From Caprimulgus europaeus (taxonomy: Eukaryota > Chordata > Aves > Caprimulgiformes > Caprimulgidae): DNA of 64,000 nucleotides. Shown here piece after piece: positions 12,040 to 25,151 of the stretch. The stretch's first letter is position 1. Every line of letters begins with the position of its first letter. The stretch is taken from positions 53,485,295 to 53,549,294 of the forward strand of contig OU015524.1 of NCBI GenBank assembly GCA_907165065.1, given 5' to 3'. The translations under genes were made by a program, and so were the position numbers. The notes beneath the pieces were generated by a model. The model was not told the origin of the DNA, made no database searches, and saw only the letters and a list, made by a program, of their open reading frames with translations.

Positions 12040-12770
12040 AATTGTCCTTTTAGGTTACACTTTCTAGACCAAGCCTCATTCTTTGAAGCTGGTCTCTTCT
12101 ATACTCTCTCCCTCGTTGGTCTGAAGGGGTCTGGACGTGGTATCCCAGCAGGGGCCTTGCTGGTGCTGAGGAGAATGTAAGTCCCCAAGACCTTTAGGTG
12201 CAGAGTGAGCCATTTGTTTCCCATTATTGGTGTATGTAATGATTCATAGTCGGTTGTGCTTTCTTGCCATTGTCCCCAGTGAATAACATCCTTGTATTTA
12301 GCAGGCTCTCCCTCCAGTTTAAGGCCGTTTCAAAGTCTAAGCCTGGCCTCCTGTGCACTAATGCTCCAACCAGTTGAACGTAGCCTGCTGATACAAAAAA
12401 AAAATTATCTACTTCACTACCCAAATCAGTACTAAAAATAATGATTATTGCTGCAGTGAGGACAGCCCCCTGCAAAACATCTCTTGATACCTCTTCAAAT
12501 TTTGTCATAGATAGTGTGTAAATGTGGTTTTGCTTATATTTTGTACTCATTCATTACTTTCATTTAGGCTGTGCTTCCCTAGTTTGCTGATACAAATGTC
12601 TTGTGAAACAGAATGAAAAAAAAAAAAGTAATACAGTCAAGATTTTTTGGCATCTACTTATTTCCTTTTTTCCTGGAGGTTTGTTATCTAGTATACAAAG
12701 GCTGATTTGACATAATTAGTTCTCGAGAAGTCTGTGTTGATTGTTGAAGATCTCAATTTTTGATTCATGA
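12040..12770 (-). mobile_element. Ancient decayed CR1-clade LINE fragment
   Basis: Read on the minus strand, this stretch follows the order of an old amniote CR1 reverse transcriptase region. Near 12650-12760 is the segment around motif A (plus-strand complement includes TTTGACATAATTAGTTCT). At 12570-12605 is the piece after motif A (TTCCCTAGTTTGCTGATAC). At about 12440-12500 is the motif B block. At 12230-12300 comes the part after the catalytic core, and at 12060-12170 the thumb region (GGTATCCCAGCAGGGGCC). The frame is destroyed by indels and stops, and an A/T run near 12615-12630 was gained. Both ends are approximate. The identification comes from recognising CR1 consensus wording on the complement, not from a search. 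The 108-codon frame at 12224-12550 lies inside it and is not a gene. Confidence 0.72.
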
Positions 12771-15700
12771 AACAACAGCATTTTTATATGGGAGAATCAA
12801 TAAGATTTTTCCCCATACAGCATAATAATCTTGTTCCAACCAGTACAGCTTTGTTTCATCCTTCTGTTTTCTTCCTATACCCAAAGAGTAACCACTTTTG
12901 GTCACTTACACCATCAGTGTTGTGAGAGGGTAGTGTGCTTTCTTGGTACACAGAAGAGCATCTCCCTTGGGCGCAGTCCAATTTCTCCCCATACTAATGG
13001 TCTAGTTGTGATCATAAACGCAACCTAGTAGGTGAACTCCTTTGTAGACCTGTTTTCCCCTACTTTTATGATGTCTGTTGGGCACAGACACCTATGTGCC
13101 CTCTGCACTTCAGCTCCTGTCAGTCTTCTAGTGGGTAGAGGGAACTGAGGATAACTGTGCGCTGCACTTAGCAGTTTGTGCTCAAGGAGAGTTCATCCAC
13201 AAGCACTACAGGAATGTGCATGTGCAAAAGCCAGGTCTGCAAAGAAAGGCCTTGATAAGCTCATGTAAATTATCTCCTGGGGAGTGCTGTGTGCATTGTG
13301 GCCACTAGCAAGGATGTGGTCTGACGCGTGTTGAATGCTGCGTGGCATCCATTCTGTTATTCAGGATGTAGCCAAAGAAAACAATAACGTGCCTGGGTCA
13401 CACATGAATCATTATTAAATTTTTTAATCCTCAGAAATATTCTTGTGTTAGTCTAACTCAAAAGCATAAGCTATAGGAAACACTTTTCCTGCTGGGCATG
13501 TCATGTAAAAATCAATGTCTGTTCTGCATCTCCATGCAAGCATACTGACTCAATTCAGGGTCACTAGGGGTAGGACTAATGTGGGTTTTAATCACAGGCC
13601 TTTGTGATTTTACTATATACTTGCAAGGATTTATCTCTGGATAACCTGGTGGATTTGCTCTAGCCAAAGAGTCTCTGCTATTCTACATTTTTCCTCTTGC
13701 AGCAAGACCTCAAAAAGCTTCATAGAGTTTCTGTAGATCTGGCAGTGGGCAGATGGGTATCATGCAGTTTGTTTGTGGTGTGGGAGTTTTTTTACTTGGT
13801 TGGTTTTGTTGTTGTTGTTTTTTTCATTTTGAGAGGGTAGACTGAAAACCAAACAAAACCAGAAAGCGGTTGATTAGCTTGATCTAGTTTATACAACATG
13901 TCAGGGACAGAGGCCCTGAAGTAGCCTGCTGTACAAGTACATGAGCTACTGAACGGCTGACACAGGAGCAGGCTTGCACAATTTTCCTTCATTCTATGCA
14001 GAGACAAGGTGCCTTCTCCTTTCCCAGTTGTGCATCTTCCTGTTGTTTTGCCAGGAATTCATCATTCATATTTCTAATCCCTAGGATCTTCATCCCTTTT
14101 TGAACCAATCTAACCTGTCCCTTATGTGGGAAAGTCAGAGTGGGATCAGTAAATCTCCTCATCCATCAACTGTGGTCCAGTCATAAAATCTTCAACACCA
14201 TTATCTCTAAAGAAGGGCTCTTCCTCTCTCTATGAATTGCACTGCAGGATGGCTATATGTTGTGAGGATCTACCTGCTGTGATGTTGCAAAAGGCAAAAG
14301 CAAGAGCAGTTGACTATAACACCTTAAGCATTTGTCCTAAAGAGAAGAAATCCTTTCCTGACCCTAAAACAAGTGCTCAGTCATACGTGCAACGTCCTGA
14401 AACATAGCACAGTAATGTCATCTTGGGGAGGCATGTGCTGCTGAAAGGAATCAAGTTCATGGAAAAGCCCTGGAGAGTTTAAATGCACAGGCAAGAGAAA
14501 ACCAGAGCCAACTGACTCTCGTGTTTCCCCAAGCCTTAGCAATGGAAAGGGTAAATGGGGAAAAGCAGCACCTGCATCCCCATGTCTGCTTCTTGCTAGT
14601 GCTGCATATCTCAGTTCAGACTTGTACAATCGCCAGATCTTCTGGTTAATGCACGGGGAACCCATTTAGTGTCTTTTAAGTGTTGTCTGCATTATCGCTC
14701 TAATGGACTGAATATGTTCTCATTCACAAATGCTGATCCTAATGTGAAGGCGGCAAGCTGTGGCATGCTGGAGATGATATGTAATTACTGAACCCCACAT
14801 TCATCTGCATACACTTAGGTAAAGTTTGGCATTTTCGACAGTTTATTATTAAATAGCTGAAAACATTCTTAAATAATGCAAATATTACCTGCTTTCAGCA
14901 CACTGTTCCTGAAAACAAAAAAGTTCAATATATTGCTTTTAGGGAAAATATTTTGCATGGTTGCTCCTGGCCTGGAGCTTTGGGAAAATTCGGAAATAAT
15001 TTAAGGGGTGTTATATACCAGTGAAAAGGGACTTTTAGTTTAAAGAATGCTTCTTCAACCATGACTGTGGCTCATAATAGGATGCTATAATCTGATCCTG
15101 TAGAAATTTCTGTGTTATAGTTGGAAGAAAGAAAACAAAAGAAAAAAAATCAGGCATAATTTTTACCTTGTTCTGTTCAATTTCTGTCCCTGGAGGTTCT
15201 GCAGGATGGATCTGCAAATTGTCTCTTACTGATTTTTTTAAATTGTTTTTCAGTGTCTTTAGTTTTGGGAAACCCCACCAAAATGAAACACAATTGTTAC
15301 CTACACTAAAACAAACTCTGGTGACCAGTGGAAGCAGACAATGACATCAGTATGTAGGTGTGGGAAAAAAAATCTTTCTGATTTAGGAAACTGGTTTATT
15401 CCTATCTTTCATCCCAATAGAAGCACTTTAAGATCCTTAAAAAAAAAAATAAATCCTTTATTTTTTTAAATAGGAACTTTTTAAAAATAGGAACTCAAGT
15501 TTATTAGTGATTTGTTATTCCTTTTTTTTTTTTTTTAAGAAAATCACGGTGCCCCTCCACCTGTGTGTAGTCTCTAATATGGGTGTATCTCATTGCATAT
15601 GGAGATTAGTTGCACCCATATGGTAGTTCCTGGTCAAGGAATGCCCCAGACTCACAATGTCCAAACCCATGAACATCCTGATACCCTTTTCCTGCACCCA

Positions 15701-18700
15701 TCTAAGTTTGTATTACTGCTTTTTTTGAATGTGATTTTATTTCAGATGATTTTTTTTTTAATTCTAGTATTCTATGAGATGTCTTTCATGAATCTAGAAA
15801 CATTAAAGCCTTTTTCTTTTATGAGGTATTTAATTCTCCTGATTTCCTTTCCACCCTTCCTAGAAAACATATATTTTCGGAAGCCAATTTTCTTTTTATT
15901 ACTAAAGAAATGCAGTGGATTGCCTAAGTAATGTGTGGGCTCTTTTTAAAAAAGATAAACTCATATACAGTGTTTTACTGCTCTGTGAAATGTTCTTGGA
16001 TAGTGCTGTAGGTGGTAAGTCATACCAGGTGTTATAAGCTATGTCTTCAAGTTTTTAATTACAGGTCCAAACCACATGTATACTACTGCTGGCCTTTCAG
16101 TTTTATTTTTTTAAATTTGTGATTTTGATAGCCACATATATTGCATAAACAAAGGGAGTGCCAAATCTGATCCTCAACATTTTAAAATTATTATTTTTTT
16201 AATACTCTAAAGCAACTACTACAGTCCCTGCCACTACCACTCTGTAAGATAAAGTAAACGTTTTTAAAGTCAATTCTGCAGGGCTGCAATTCTTGGCAAC
16301 AAAATAGTTTTGAACACTAGTAAGGAAATTTATGTATTTCAATTATAGCTTGTAGTGTATCATAATTCTAGTTTTATACCCTATGCAGTTCAGTGTTTTT
16401 GATTTTTAATGGGAATAGAGCAGTAATCATAAAAGTGATTCAAAATGCACCCAGTAATTACAGAGATTTGCTGTTGCCTTTGCATTAAAAATGATGATGA
16501 TTTACAATCAACAAAATTGCAGTCTGTGATTTTCCTTCAGATACTCACGCTATTACACTGCTTATTAGTTATGGTCAGTGATTTAGAGTTTAAGAGCTGC
16601 ATGTTAGAAAGCTTTTAAATTATTTATTCTTTAATAGATTATAACAGTAAATTTAAAACAGGCATTATTAATTATAATCTTGTACATTAAAGAATACTTA
16701 TGTAGCCCTTTGTATCTTCCTTTGTTACTGTAAATTAATTACAAGTAAAATGAAGTAGTTGGATTACAAGTGTCACGTATATATTTTTTTTCTTTTAGTT
16801 TCTATTAAGATCCATGAATTTAATGGTTAGCTGCCAGACTAATTTCTGTCTAGCAAGTAATATAAGTCCTTTTCTTCTTTACACATTCCCATGCCCCAAA
16901 TACATATCTAGATATATAGATGAATTATTAAAAATGTAGATCATATACTAAAATTATAAGCACTGAAAAGAATATGTAAAGAAGGAAGACACATTTTACC
17001 TGCAAATTATTTTTAAATACCTTTGGAATAAGGTAAGAATATGGAGGGGGTTTGCTCACGTTTCTCCTTCCTTTTGTGGATATTTTCTCTTTTCTGATGC
17101 CTTCATGCATCAAAACTCAAGGCAAACAAATTACCACCTTTAAGAAGTATTATTTCTGAATTGGGCTTTGCATTTGGGAAAACATGAGTTAAAGCTATTG
17201 TAACAATAATGCATTTCTTCTGAAGCATTAGCATGAACAGCACTTTTCCCTTCTTATTTAAACATGGATTTTAACTAAGATAAGATACTGATCAGGTACA
17301 TTAGCAGTCAAGTCACGAATGTAAAACATACTGGCATAGTTACTGAGTATATAGGTATTTGTTAGAAAAACTGACTGGAAAATTCAAAACTAGAGAAATT
17401 TCTGAACTGTTGAATAACAATGCTTTGTTTCTACAAGCTCTCATGGAAAGAGTGTTCCAATTATTTTTGACCAATACTGTTACTAGAATAAACTTACAGT
17501 ACTTTATTTTAGCTTGTGTTTTATTTATGTGGAATCCATAGTTGACTAAAGTTTCAATCCCTGTCTTGCATTAGCAGTTGTATTCATCTCACTATTTGCA
17601 AAATATCTTAAGTGCTGACCTTTGGAAATTGTCCATGTCAAAATTCTTTATCTGAAACAGGGTTTGGAAGTGCAGTGGAGACCATCTAGGTACTAGCTGC
17701 TTTAGGGTTTGCACACTCTGGAAGATTCTTTCCACTTTAGCACCTTGTTTATGATTGTGTGGAATGAGGTGCATCATAAAATAAGAATAGAAAGATTTTT
17801 ATCTTTATTTTATCATGGTTAAGGACTTAAGCACCTGTAAATGCAAGGAGGAGAGATGAAACCCAAATCTTCAACAGAAAATAGAGTTTTTTTCACCAGG
17901 TCTAGAAATTGTTGGATATTTTTCATTAAAATTAGACTCTGAAATGTTTCATTTGGATTATTACAGGTTGAGCAAACTTTTGGTTTCTGATGAAACATCA
18001 CTGAAGCTTCCAGTAGGGTCTCTCTGGTCTGTAAAGCCTCATCTGTTCATTTCTCTTTCTCATCCTCTTCCTCACTGGAGGACCTGAGAATCCCTAGCTG
18101 GTATCTGACTGCAGTTTCTGCAGCCAATCTCCGATACATTTGTGAAGCCCAGGTGGGTTTCTATTGTGTAGCCATCACTCCAGCTTTAAGTCCAGGAACT
18201 GATTGTCAGGATGAGGAGGAGTTTGCCCAGGAGCCATATATCCTGCAAGCCCTCACAGCTGCTCAGAGAGGTTGTGGTCTTGCATGACGAAAGATGCCTT
18301 TTGCCAAATCAGGTTTTATCTACAGTATTTCAGAGAACACAGTGAAAGTAGAGAGTCTGAACTGGAATTAGACCCTCATTGTACATGTAGTTTAAAATAC
18401 CTTTTTTAGGCAGTTAATTTTAAATCTGTGCTGCCTTCCTTTCTTGTACGAGCATACACACACACACAAAAGCTTTCCTTTGTGTGAGAAGGATTGGTTT
18501 TGACTTTGATTAGTCCTGTGATATGCACAAGTCCATGGTCATGCAAAGATGGGTGGCCTGAGTCAGCAGACAGAGCAGAGGCAGGGAGGAGGACAGGAGG
18601 CTGGGGAAAATTAATGAGTGCTTCTTCAGAGTCAAGGTTTGCCTCTGCCTCCTTAAAATATGTGACCCTCTGTCCTGTGCACTGTGGATTTGTGTTTTGT

Positions 18701-20265
18701 GAGCAGGATTATTTCAGCCAAGTATTAACTAGAAGGGGTAGTGATAGATGAGTAGCAAACAGCCCTGACAGAGTCCTTTGCTCAAACTAGCCTTTCTTCT
18801 GTTCATCAAGAGAGTTCAGGCCTGCCTGTTTCAAAGGAGCTCTGGATTTGCAGAAACAAAACTGATAGGCAGAGTTTATTCTCTGACAAATTGTACAGTG
18901 CATTGTGCTGGATGGGTTAATACTTGCTGCTAATAATTCAGTGGTTTCTCTGTTTAGACTCTGGTTTCCATGTAATACAGGAAGGACAGGAAAAGTAAGA
19001 CCTTAAGTTCCCAATAAGTCTGTAAAGCACAAACATCTGCTGGAGTCATGAACTGTGTATTGACTGTGCTTGGTAACAGGGCAAAGGCAGCTGATCATGA
19101 TTGTCCTTCTCTTAATTACTTTGTCAAATGTCACTACAATTCCGTGCAGGGAAAAGAGGCATTTCCTTAATGACAAGGAAATAAACAGCAAGCAGAAATG
19201 GGATAGACTGCCAGTATGCTGCTGTTCTTAATTTTATTTAATCATAACTGTTGTTTGTCATCTTGCATTCTTTCTTGCTAAGATCTTGGCACTTTTTTTC
19301 TACCAAAATATATTGTCTCAAGTTCTAGTTTTAAAAGCTGTTGGCCTTTCATCCTTCTAGTAATTACCCAAAGTGAATACAGGTCAGGGTTTCAGTTTGA
19401 ATGTTCCTTCTGCCACTTTCATTTTCTCTAGCCTTATACTCATCCACCCTACTATTGATATTATTTTTTTTAATGTCATCTTAATGAGCTCTTTTATGCA
19501 GCACAATGAGGAAGAGATATACTTAGTGCTTGTGTATGGCTTACCAAAATGTAAAATGCTCAGACTTCAAATGAATCTATTACTTGAAGCTCAGCCTAGA
19601 AATAGAAATTACATTTGAGGCCTTTGGACCTTCAAGGGACAGTAGTAATCCATAGCTAATCTTTATGTTAGCAGAATTGAAGACGTGTTAATACATTTTT
19701 AACATAGAAGTATTTATAATATTCTCCTACAAAAGGGATTGAATATGTAAGCCAAAAACTGTATTATTTCCTGCTGACTCCGTATCGGTCATTTAGCTTG
19801 TGAAGCTCAAATAAGGCATTTGTGGTCTGTAAGGCAAAATAGACCCATGACTCTCTAAGAATTACAACCTCTGACTGCATGAAGGCAAAATCAGACTTTT
19901 TCAGATTAAAGCTATTTAGGTGATAGCAGTAATATCACAATTTAGACTTCAGTGTCAACTGTGAAATTCTGCTGGGAGTTTTCTGGGCAGCAAGGCATGT
20001 GTGGTAGGTAGGTGTGCAAGTTACACTTTTGCTGTCCCGGAGCTGAGCTTAGTCTTTTCAGTTTGAGTACTGCTGAGTCCCCTGTGCACTTCTCTCCGTG
20101 GGAGTATAAACAGCAAGAGTTTCCTGTGCAAAACAACCCGCTACCGCTGTTTGTTAACACTTACTATAAAAGTGACTGTTCGCCTTCAGTCATGCCGAAT
20201 TATGTTAGCCTTTTAAGATGAAATATGCTGAAACCAGCTGCATTTACATGTGTTAGCTGAAGCTG
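12771..20265. other. Noncoding interval with candidate conserved noncoding blocks
   Basis: No gene seen. T/G-rich low complexity lies at about 13767-13830 and a short (CA)n at about 18455-18468. Two stretches, about 14690-14900 and 16420-16790, have the even, AT-rich, homeodomain-site-rich texture typical of conserved noncoding elements; this is only a visual impression. Confidence 0.5.
18455..18468. repeat. Short (CA)n microsatellite
   Basis: About seven CA units in one run. Too short to be notable. Confidence 0.85.
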
Positions 20266-20300
20266 CCTAATTAGCTTAATTAATTAGCATAATTAGCTAA
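20266..20300. promoter_or_regulatory. Clustered TAATTA sites in an inverted-repeat arrangement
   Basis: Within 35 bases the core AATTAGC/GCTAATT recurs in both orientations, with overlapping TAATTA hexamers, the common core of many homeodomain sites. The stretch is partly self-complementary. Function is inferred only from motif density; AT-rich DNA produces such hexamers by chance, though not usually this densely or with the flanking GC retained. Confidence 0.3.
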
Positions 20301-20686
20301 AGTTTCATTGTTTTGCAGAGTTAGACTGCTGGGTAAGCCTATGGGCACAGAAAGAGTATATGAAGTACCTGGGCTGAACTAGCATAGACAGGGATGAACG
20401 GACTATTTATTAATCTCAGAAGTAATAAAACATGACATGGAATTTATTGAAGGTACTGGTGGAGTTAGTCTTTATGTATGGAGGAGATCTTTAAGTCTGC
20501 TAGGAGGTAGAGTCTTCTCGTATGAAGACTTACATGAACTTTATTTGTGCAGATTTCTTTGTAGCAAGTAGAAAATACAAGTTTGAATTATGTTAGAGTG
20601 GCTGCATATGAGACTGGAGTGTAACTTGTGATAGCTCAATATAACCTATCAGGAAAAGGTCCAGTTGCTTTTACAAACTTTTTACA

Positions 20687-21154
20687 TTATAAATTCCATA
20701 TAAATTGCTTGGGAGCTTTGTTTGGTACCTGTGAACTGCAGTTAGGGCACTGAGGAGCATCAGCAGGAGAAGCTGCAGTGTCCACCACCGTTTCAGATGT
20801 CTGGGCACACTCTGCTGATATCAGAGGAGCATCTTCTCCCTGGCATCTGAGAGCAGCACCCGTGAGGCAGTCAGAGTGCTTTGGTACTCTGCTCTCCACA
20901 CCTGCAGCCTGAGACCATGTTGGGCTTTGTGCCCTCACAGCAAGTACACATGCATAATAAGCAGGCAATGGCTGCTGTGACCACATGAGAGGGTGTGCTA
21001 ACCTTCTGAAACTGTTCAAAGGATTGGTGCTTTTTTCTAGGTCGGGTTGCTTCTGGAGAGATGTCTGTGTGCCAGCATGGCTGGCAGATTCTGTCTGTGT
21101 GCCGGCATGGCTGGAGGTGTGTAAGGTTGGGTTTTTTGCTTGACTGCTCACCAA
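20687..21154 (-). pseudogene. 155-codon open frame with SHAGTQT repeats, possibly a decayed ERV gag-like N-terminus
   Basis: This is the longest open frame outside the CR1 elements. It starts at a TTG codon (reading VSSQAK next), which may be a decayed ATG. Two tandem SHAGTQT units lie at residues 15-21 and 25-31, mirrored in the DNA as an imperfect direct repeat at about 21065-21120. A Cys-Pro-Asn-Cys pair is at 136-139, in a Ser/Ala/Pro-rich context. TQT-type repeats near the N-terminus and a CxxC pair recall avian endogenous retroviral gag-like open frames, but this is recalled resemblance only. No LTR, protease or polymerase is seen next to it. The segment is GC-richer than its flanks. 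Other possibilities are a host exon or a chance frame. Confidence 0.33.
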
Positions 21155-22951
21155 ACTTGGGGGGCAGGATTTATCCCTGATGTGATGTATGAAAGTTCTG
21201 TGGAGTCACTGTGGAGTTGCATATGGTGTATTTTTTTGTGTGTGTCTCTTCAAACTAAAACACTGGTAGCAGGATGAAGAATATTCAGTGAACAAACATA
21301 GATTTATATTTTAGATACTGTAAATGTTAAGGAATGTTTTTTGGTAAATACTGTCACAAGACAGATTTACAGGAAAATTGAAACACTGCATTATTTGCTT
21401 GTGAGGTAATTCTCTAGTAATTCTAGATATAGTCGTAGAATTTCAGCACAGCCATCCCTTCTTCTGTTTCTTATTGAATTGGAATTTTCATTTCTTTGTC
21501 ATAGAATGACTTCTATAAAAGATATTGGTCCTTTTATATTCATTTATGTAATATCCGTAGAAGTGTGAGGAAAAAGAATGACTCACACCAGCCTCTTTCC
21601 CTCTTACTGGTTTCCATCTTAATGAATTGCAAATGATCTGTCTGTTCAATGTGTGAACTGTTGTATGTTTTTTTTCTGTAAGTAAGCAGTGCAAAGCATG
21701 CAGGTGCGTTATATCAGTGACCAACATGTTGAGGCTTATATGGCAAAGGTATGAAAGGGAGGTTAGGAACTGTGGCAAAGGTATACTTTTATTTATTTAC
21801 AAACAAGTTTTAAAAAATTATTAAAATAGGCAAGTTGAGCAATAAAGAGTACATGTGTGAAACGGCAGCAGCTGGCATGGACTTACATAATTTCAAGTGT
21901 GAAATTGAAATTGTCTTGTGATCGTAGTAAAAGTCTGCATCATTAGTGCCTGGTTTATTGGTTCCTACAGCAGTAGTGCTATCACTTGTCTGTGAATATG
22001 TAGTAGATGCTTTATTTCTGTGATCAACCTAAAAATAGTTTTAAAAGGTGCCATTTTAGAGGCTCGGTTGGAACCATAAACACTTGTGACAGATCAGTCC
22101 TAGGACACATTCAGTATTGAAGCTTAGCATGAGCATTTATTATTCTTTCAAAATCTTGCCTCTTGCAAATAAATGCCAATATTATTTTACTCTGTGAGCA
22201 GTTCCTTCACCAGCACCACTTGATTCAGAAAACCTTGTAGATAAATGATGAGTGTATACTAGGGGCCATATGGGTTGAGAAGAAGTGCTGAAAGCCAGAG
22301 TAATTTATTACAATCAGCTTGTTCCTGGAACAGGTGAGGTAAATCATTAGTTGCCAAGGACATCTCATGAGTGTGCAGGGAGGCAATACATTAAGTGAGG
22401 AAAAATCAGACCACAACTTTAATATTCTCTTTTCCTAAATATAACGAAGCAGTGAAGAAGAGCATGGTACAAACAGAATATTCTGCCTCACAAGGACAAG
22501 AGAACACATTGTGTCGAGTTTTTTGTTATTGTGGCAAATGCACATTGCTGTGAGCAGCTAAATTTTATTTGCTCTGCTAGTTGTCACTGATACACAAATG
22601 AGCCTTTTGGAGTCTGTGTTTTGTGATTATGATCCCCTCTTTGTTCTTCAGACAGAGCTTTCTGCACCTGATTATAATCTTAAAACTTCAGAAGCCTATG
22701 GCTTCCCTTATCCAAGTTTTAAAAGCAGCTGCTGTCATACTTGATTGGACAATAGAGCTGTCTGATTTTTTTTCTTTTCTGACAATATTCTACTGAAGCA
22801 GGGTTTTTTTGATTAAGTATATGGGATTTGATACTACAGAACTTTTGAAATGTTCAGTTTTTCACAAGAAACGGCAATATTAATTATTGTTTAAAAAAGG
22901 CTTTAAGTGGACAATTTAGAATAGATTACTTCATCTGGAGATATCTGAAAA
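21155..22951. other. Noncoding interval, nothing recognised
   Basis: AT-rich, with short chance frames on both strands. No repeat family, splice-flanked frame or RNA gene recognised. Confidence 0.6.
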
Positions 22952-23062
22952 ATGTTTAGATGTGGCACTTAGGGACATGATATGGTGGAGGACTTGGCAG
23001 TTTTAGGTTTATGGTTGGACTCTATCTTAAAAGATCTTTTCCAACCTAAATAGTTCTATTAT
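22952..23062 (+). mobile_element. CR1 LINE 3'-end fragment
   Basis: About 110 bases matching the final part of an avian CR1. TTTAGATGTGGCACTTAGGG comes first, then GGACTTGGCAGTTTTAGG, then GGTTGGACTCTATC, and TCTTTTCCAACCTAAAT before a decayed ATTCTATG-like end (AGTTCTATTATTTTATTT). The terminal octamers are degraded, so this is an older copy than those at 36 and 44 kb. It is severely 5'-truncated, as is usual for CR1, and carries no coding sequence. Confidence 0.82.
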
Positions 23063-25112
23063 TTTATTTTAATAAGTCTGTACATCAAATTAATGTGTTG
23101 TGTTTTGGGGGTCTTTTTTGTTTTATTTTTTTACCCTCTATTGAAATGATGAGATTCTCTTCTGGAAAATTGAAGTCATAGCTTTTTCCTTTGAAATAGT
23201 AATTAAAAAAAATAGCTGATGCAAGACTTGCCAGATGAGGATGTTGGAGGCAGAAGGGATATGAAGGCTAGAGGCCACCCAGGAAAGTCATTGCAAGTTC
23301 ATTCTTTTTGGGAAACTGAGACATACAGAGTAAAAGGAATGCTTTGCTGAGATGGAAGTATAGGTTAGTAGAGCCATCCTGTGCCAAAGTACTAAACCTA
23401 GCATGTACCTGATCATGGTTGTGTTTTGTGAGAGTTTGTTTCACGTTATAGGAACTAAATAAATAAAGCTGTAGCTTGCCATAAACTGATGCATCCTTGC
23501 TGCATGTTTGAACAGTGATAGCTAAATGCTGTTGGATAAGTTGGATTTGACTTGCTTTAGATAACTGGAGTCTTCTAAAGCACATCTACATGCTCTATGT
23601 GTTTGCTTCTACCCTTAAGGTTTGCATAACATTATTCCAGTGGGTCTTGGCATTACATAGCTCTTTGTCTCTCTGCTGACACCGTAAACTTTTGATTATG
23701 ATTTATTGCAACTGATTGCTTCCAGATCCTCTTCCAATCTGTGATAAAAGATAGCTACTTTTTTCCCCCTGCTGTCTTTCTTCCTTCCTACACCCCAAAC
23801 CAGTTTTTTACTCCAGCTAGCATATACAATGCACAACACAAGGTTTGCACAGAACTAGTCTCATTATGTTCATACAACTCTGAAATTAAATAAGGCTTTG
23901 AGTGCTGTATGGAATCCCAAATACTGTGATTTCAATCCTAACCAAATTACTTCAGTTATAGCAACATTTCAAGTTATACTGCTAACTTCGGTTTTCTTTA
24001 TACCATCAAGCTGTTCAAGCCGACTTCTGTGGGTGATGTGAAGAGAATCTCTAAATGTTGCTCCTCCTCATCTAGAATGTTTCAGGAACCAGGTTCTCCT
24101 GTTTTATAGCTGCCAGTTTTTATAACTTCTTGCAGATATTTATTGTTGTTGACACCTTATGAAAGGTGCAACCCAATCTAAGGATGGTGCTTCTCTTTCT
24201 CAAGTTAGATTTCCATTCGTCCAGAAAAGAAGATGACCTTTTCTTGTTCAGGAGGTTATTTGGCTGATGATCTCAGGCCTTTGTCTTTCCAACCTTTGTC
24301 CTTTATTTGTAGGGTGGCATACTTGGGAAGGGAGCTGACTCCTGGCCCTCTAAGAAATCCCTGTGGAGATTAAGACAGCAGAGTAGTTGTATCATTACTC
24401 TAAGAGCACTGATATTTGAATAGCTGTGCCAATCAATTTAGTGTTTGTCATAGGAGAGGTTTTTTTTTTTTTTCTTTCTAACATTCTATTTTTATCAAGT
24501 CTCTTTTGCCTCCTCTACAGTTGTTTAATAAGGCACCCAGATGATTGAGTTAATGAATGACTTGCATCTTCCTCCTGCTTTGCATACTAATCCAGTTCCT
24601 TGTGACTGCTGTGTCCAGTAGGCAGTTGTGATTGGATCTTGGGTTTGTTTTTTTTCTAAGCTACTTGGATCTTCTCTGAACTGCTCAGCTGGTGCTTTCC
24701 TGCTGCAGTGGAAGGCAGGAAGTATAACCTCTGATTGGTGTCGAGGAGATGCAGTGTCCTGCTGAGGGCTCTGTCATTAGTCTCCCTCTGTGTCTTGAAA
24801 TCAGAGGATTCTTCTTCTAGTGGTAAAAAATCAGTGATTGGAATGAATGTACAGCAGCATAAAGAGGTAACAGATGAAACAAGTCATCTGATGATGAAAT
24901 AAAGAAATATGATATGTCAGATGTCAGAAGGGCTGTAACAGAGATAAATGAATGTAGTTAAATTCTATACCAAAAAAAAAAATCATCTTCTCAATAGCTC
25001 ACTTGGTTAAACTCCTCATTGCCATGTATGTGAAAAAGCAAGGCATTTGGGAATTAAGAGTGTTTCTTGAGCCTTAAATTGATACTAGGAGTGTTTACTG
25101 AAGTGGACATTG

Positions 25113-25116
<4 letters not shown>
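23063..25116. other. Noncoding interval, nothing recognised
   Basis: AT-rich with T runs (for example near 24460). The minus-strand frame at 23268-23585 has no recognisable domain or splice support. Confidence 0.6.
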
Positions 25117-25149
<33 letters not shown>

Positions 25150-25151
25150 TA

